Shown: piece by piece, positions 12,593-12,629 of the stretch | Position numbering within the stretch: position 1 is the first letter of the stretch | How the letters are laid out: each line of letters starts with the position of its first letter | NCBI GenBank assembly: GCA_026770615.1 | Contig: MU631325.1 | Span: 652,133-664,761 of the forward strand | Source: Pavlovales sp. CCMP2436 | Taxonomy: Eukaryota; Haptophyta; Pavlovophyceae; Pavlovales | Direction of reading: 5' to 3' | DNA length: 12,629 bases | Made by a program: the position numbers and the translations under genes | The notes under the pieces: model-generated | Database searches by the model: none | Told to the model about the DNA's origin: nothing | What the model saw: only the letters and a program-made list of their open reading frames with translations

Positions 12593-12629
12593 GCGCCCCG
12601 CCGCCCAGCAAAACATCAGGCTGACCCCC

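Overview
This window looks like nuclear DNA of a GC-rich single-celled eukaryote, most likely a microalga or similar protist; I cannot name the lineage. The reasons are a full Kozak context (GCCACCATGG) at the best gene, a gene with a canonical spliceosomal intron (GTGAGT...CAG), an AMP-activated kinase beta subunit, 5'-truncated non-LTR retrotransposon copies with target-site duplications, and abundant microsatellites. There are no bacterial-style operons or ribosome binding sites.

Layout. From 1 to about 4980 the window is repeat-dominated. Two copies of a TA-flanked, Tc1/mariner-like MITE (26-201, 928-1094) precede a hairpin-rich stretch (1836-1961). A 134-bp direct repeat follows in two copies (2317-2450, 3497-3630); one copy is interrupted by a 5'-truncated LINE-type element (2175-2316). 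Between the two copies lies an A-rich minus-strand ORF of unknown nature. From 3687 to 4979 a fold-back element with C/G-tract terminal inverted repeats carries a second, longer LINE copy that still encodes the C-terminus of the LINE protein. From 5000 to 7020 there is a possible minus-strand coding stretch with a 12-bp tandem repeat, a structured repeat (5800-5896), a third MITE with perfect TIRs (6058-6197) and an unrecognised plus-strand gene (6365-7021). From 7020 to 8140 come low-complexity repeats and a third LINE copy, on the minus strand (7919-8124), with a 15-bp duplication.

The genic core is a divergent pair: a two-exon minus-strand gene of unknown function (8297-9059) and, across a roughly 650-bp intergenic region, the AMPK beta-subunit gene (9709-10496). 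The AMPK protein has an N-myristoylation signal, a CBM48 glycogen-binding domain and an AMPKBI domain, but the AMPKBI end appears to need a one-base frame shift. Alternatively, an intron (10493-10820) replaces that end with an unrelated tail.

The right end (11444-12629) holds the most unusual structure: a head-to-head inverted-repeat element. Each arm contains a perfect palindrome (34 bp and 26 bp). The palindromes differ from each other, yet each stays fully self-complementary. Between the arms is an 18-bp minisatellite that is open in one frame. The outer part of the right arm is related to the structured repeat at 5800-5896, with paired changes in both hairpins. A 34-bp minisatellite ends the window. 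The genes show no evident functional connection beyond the divergent pair.
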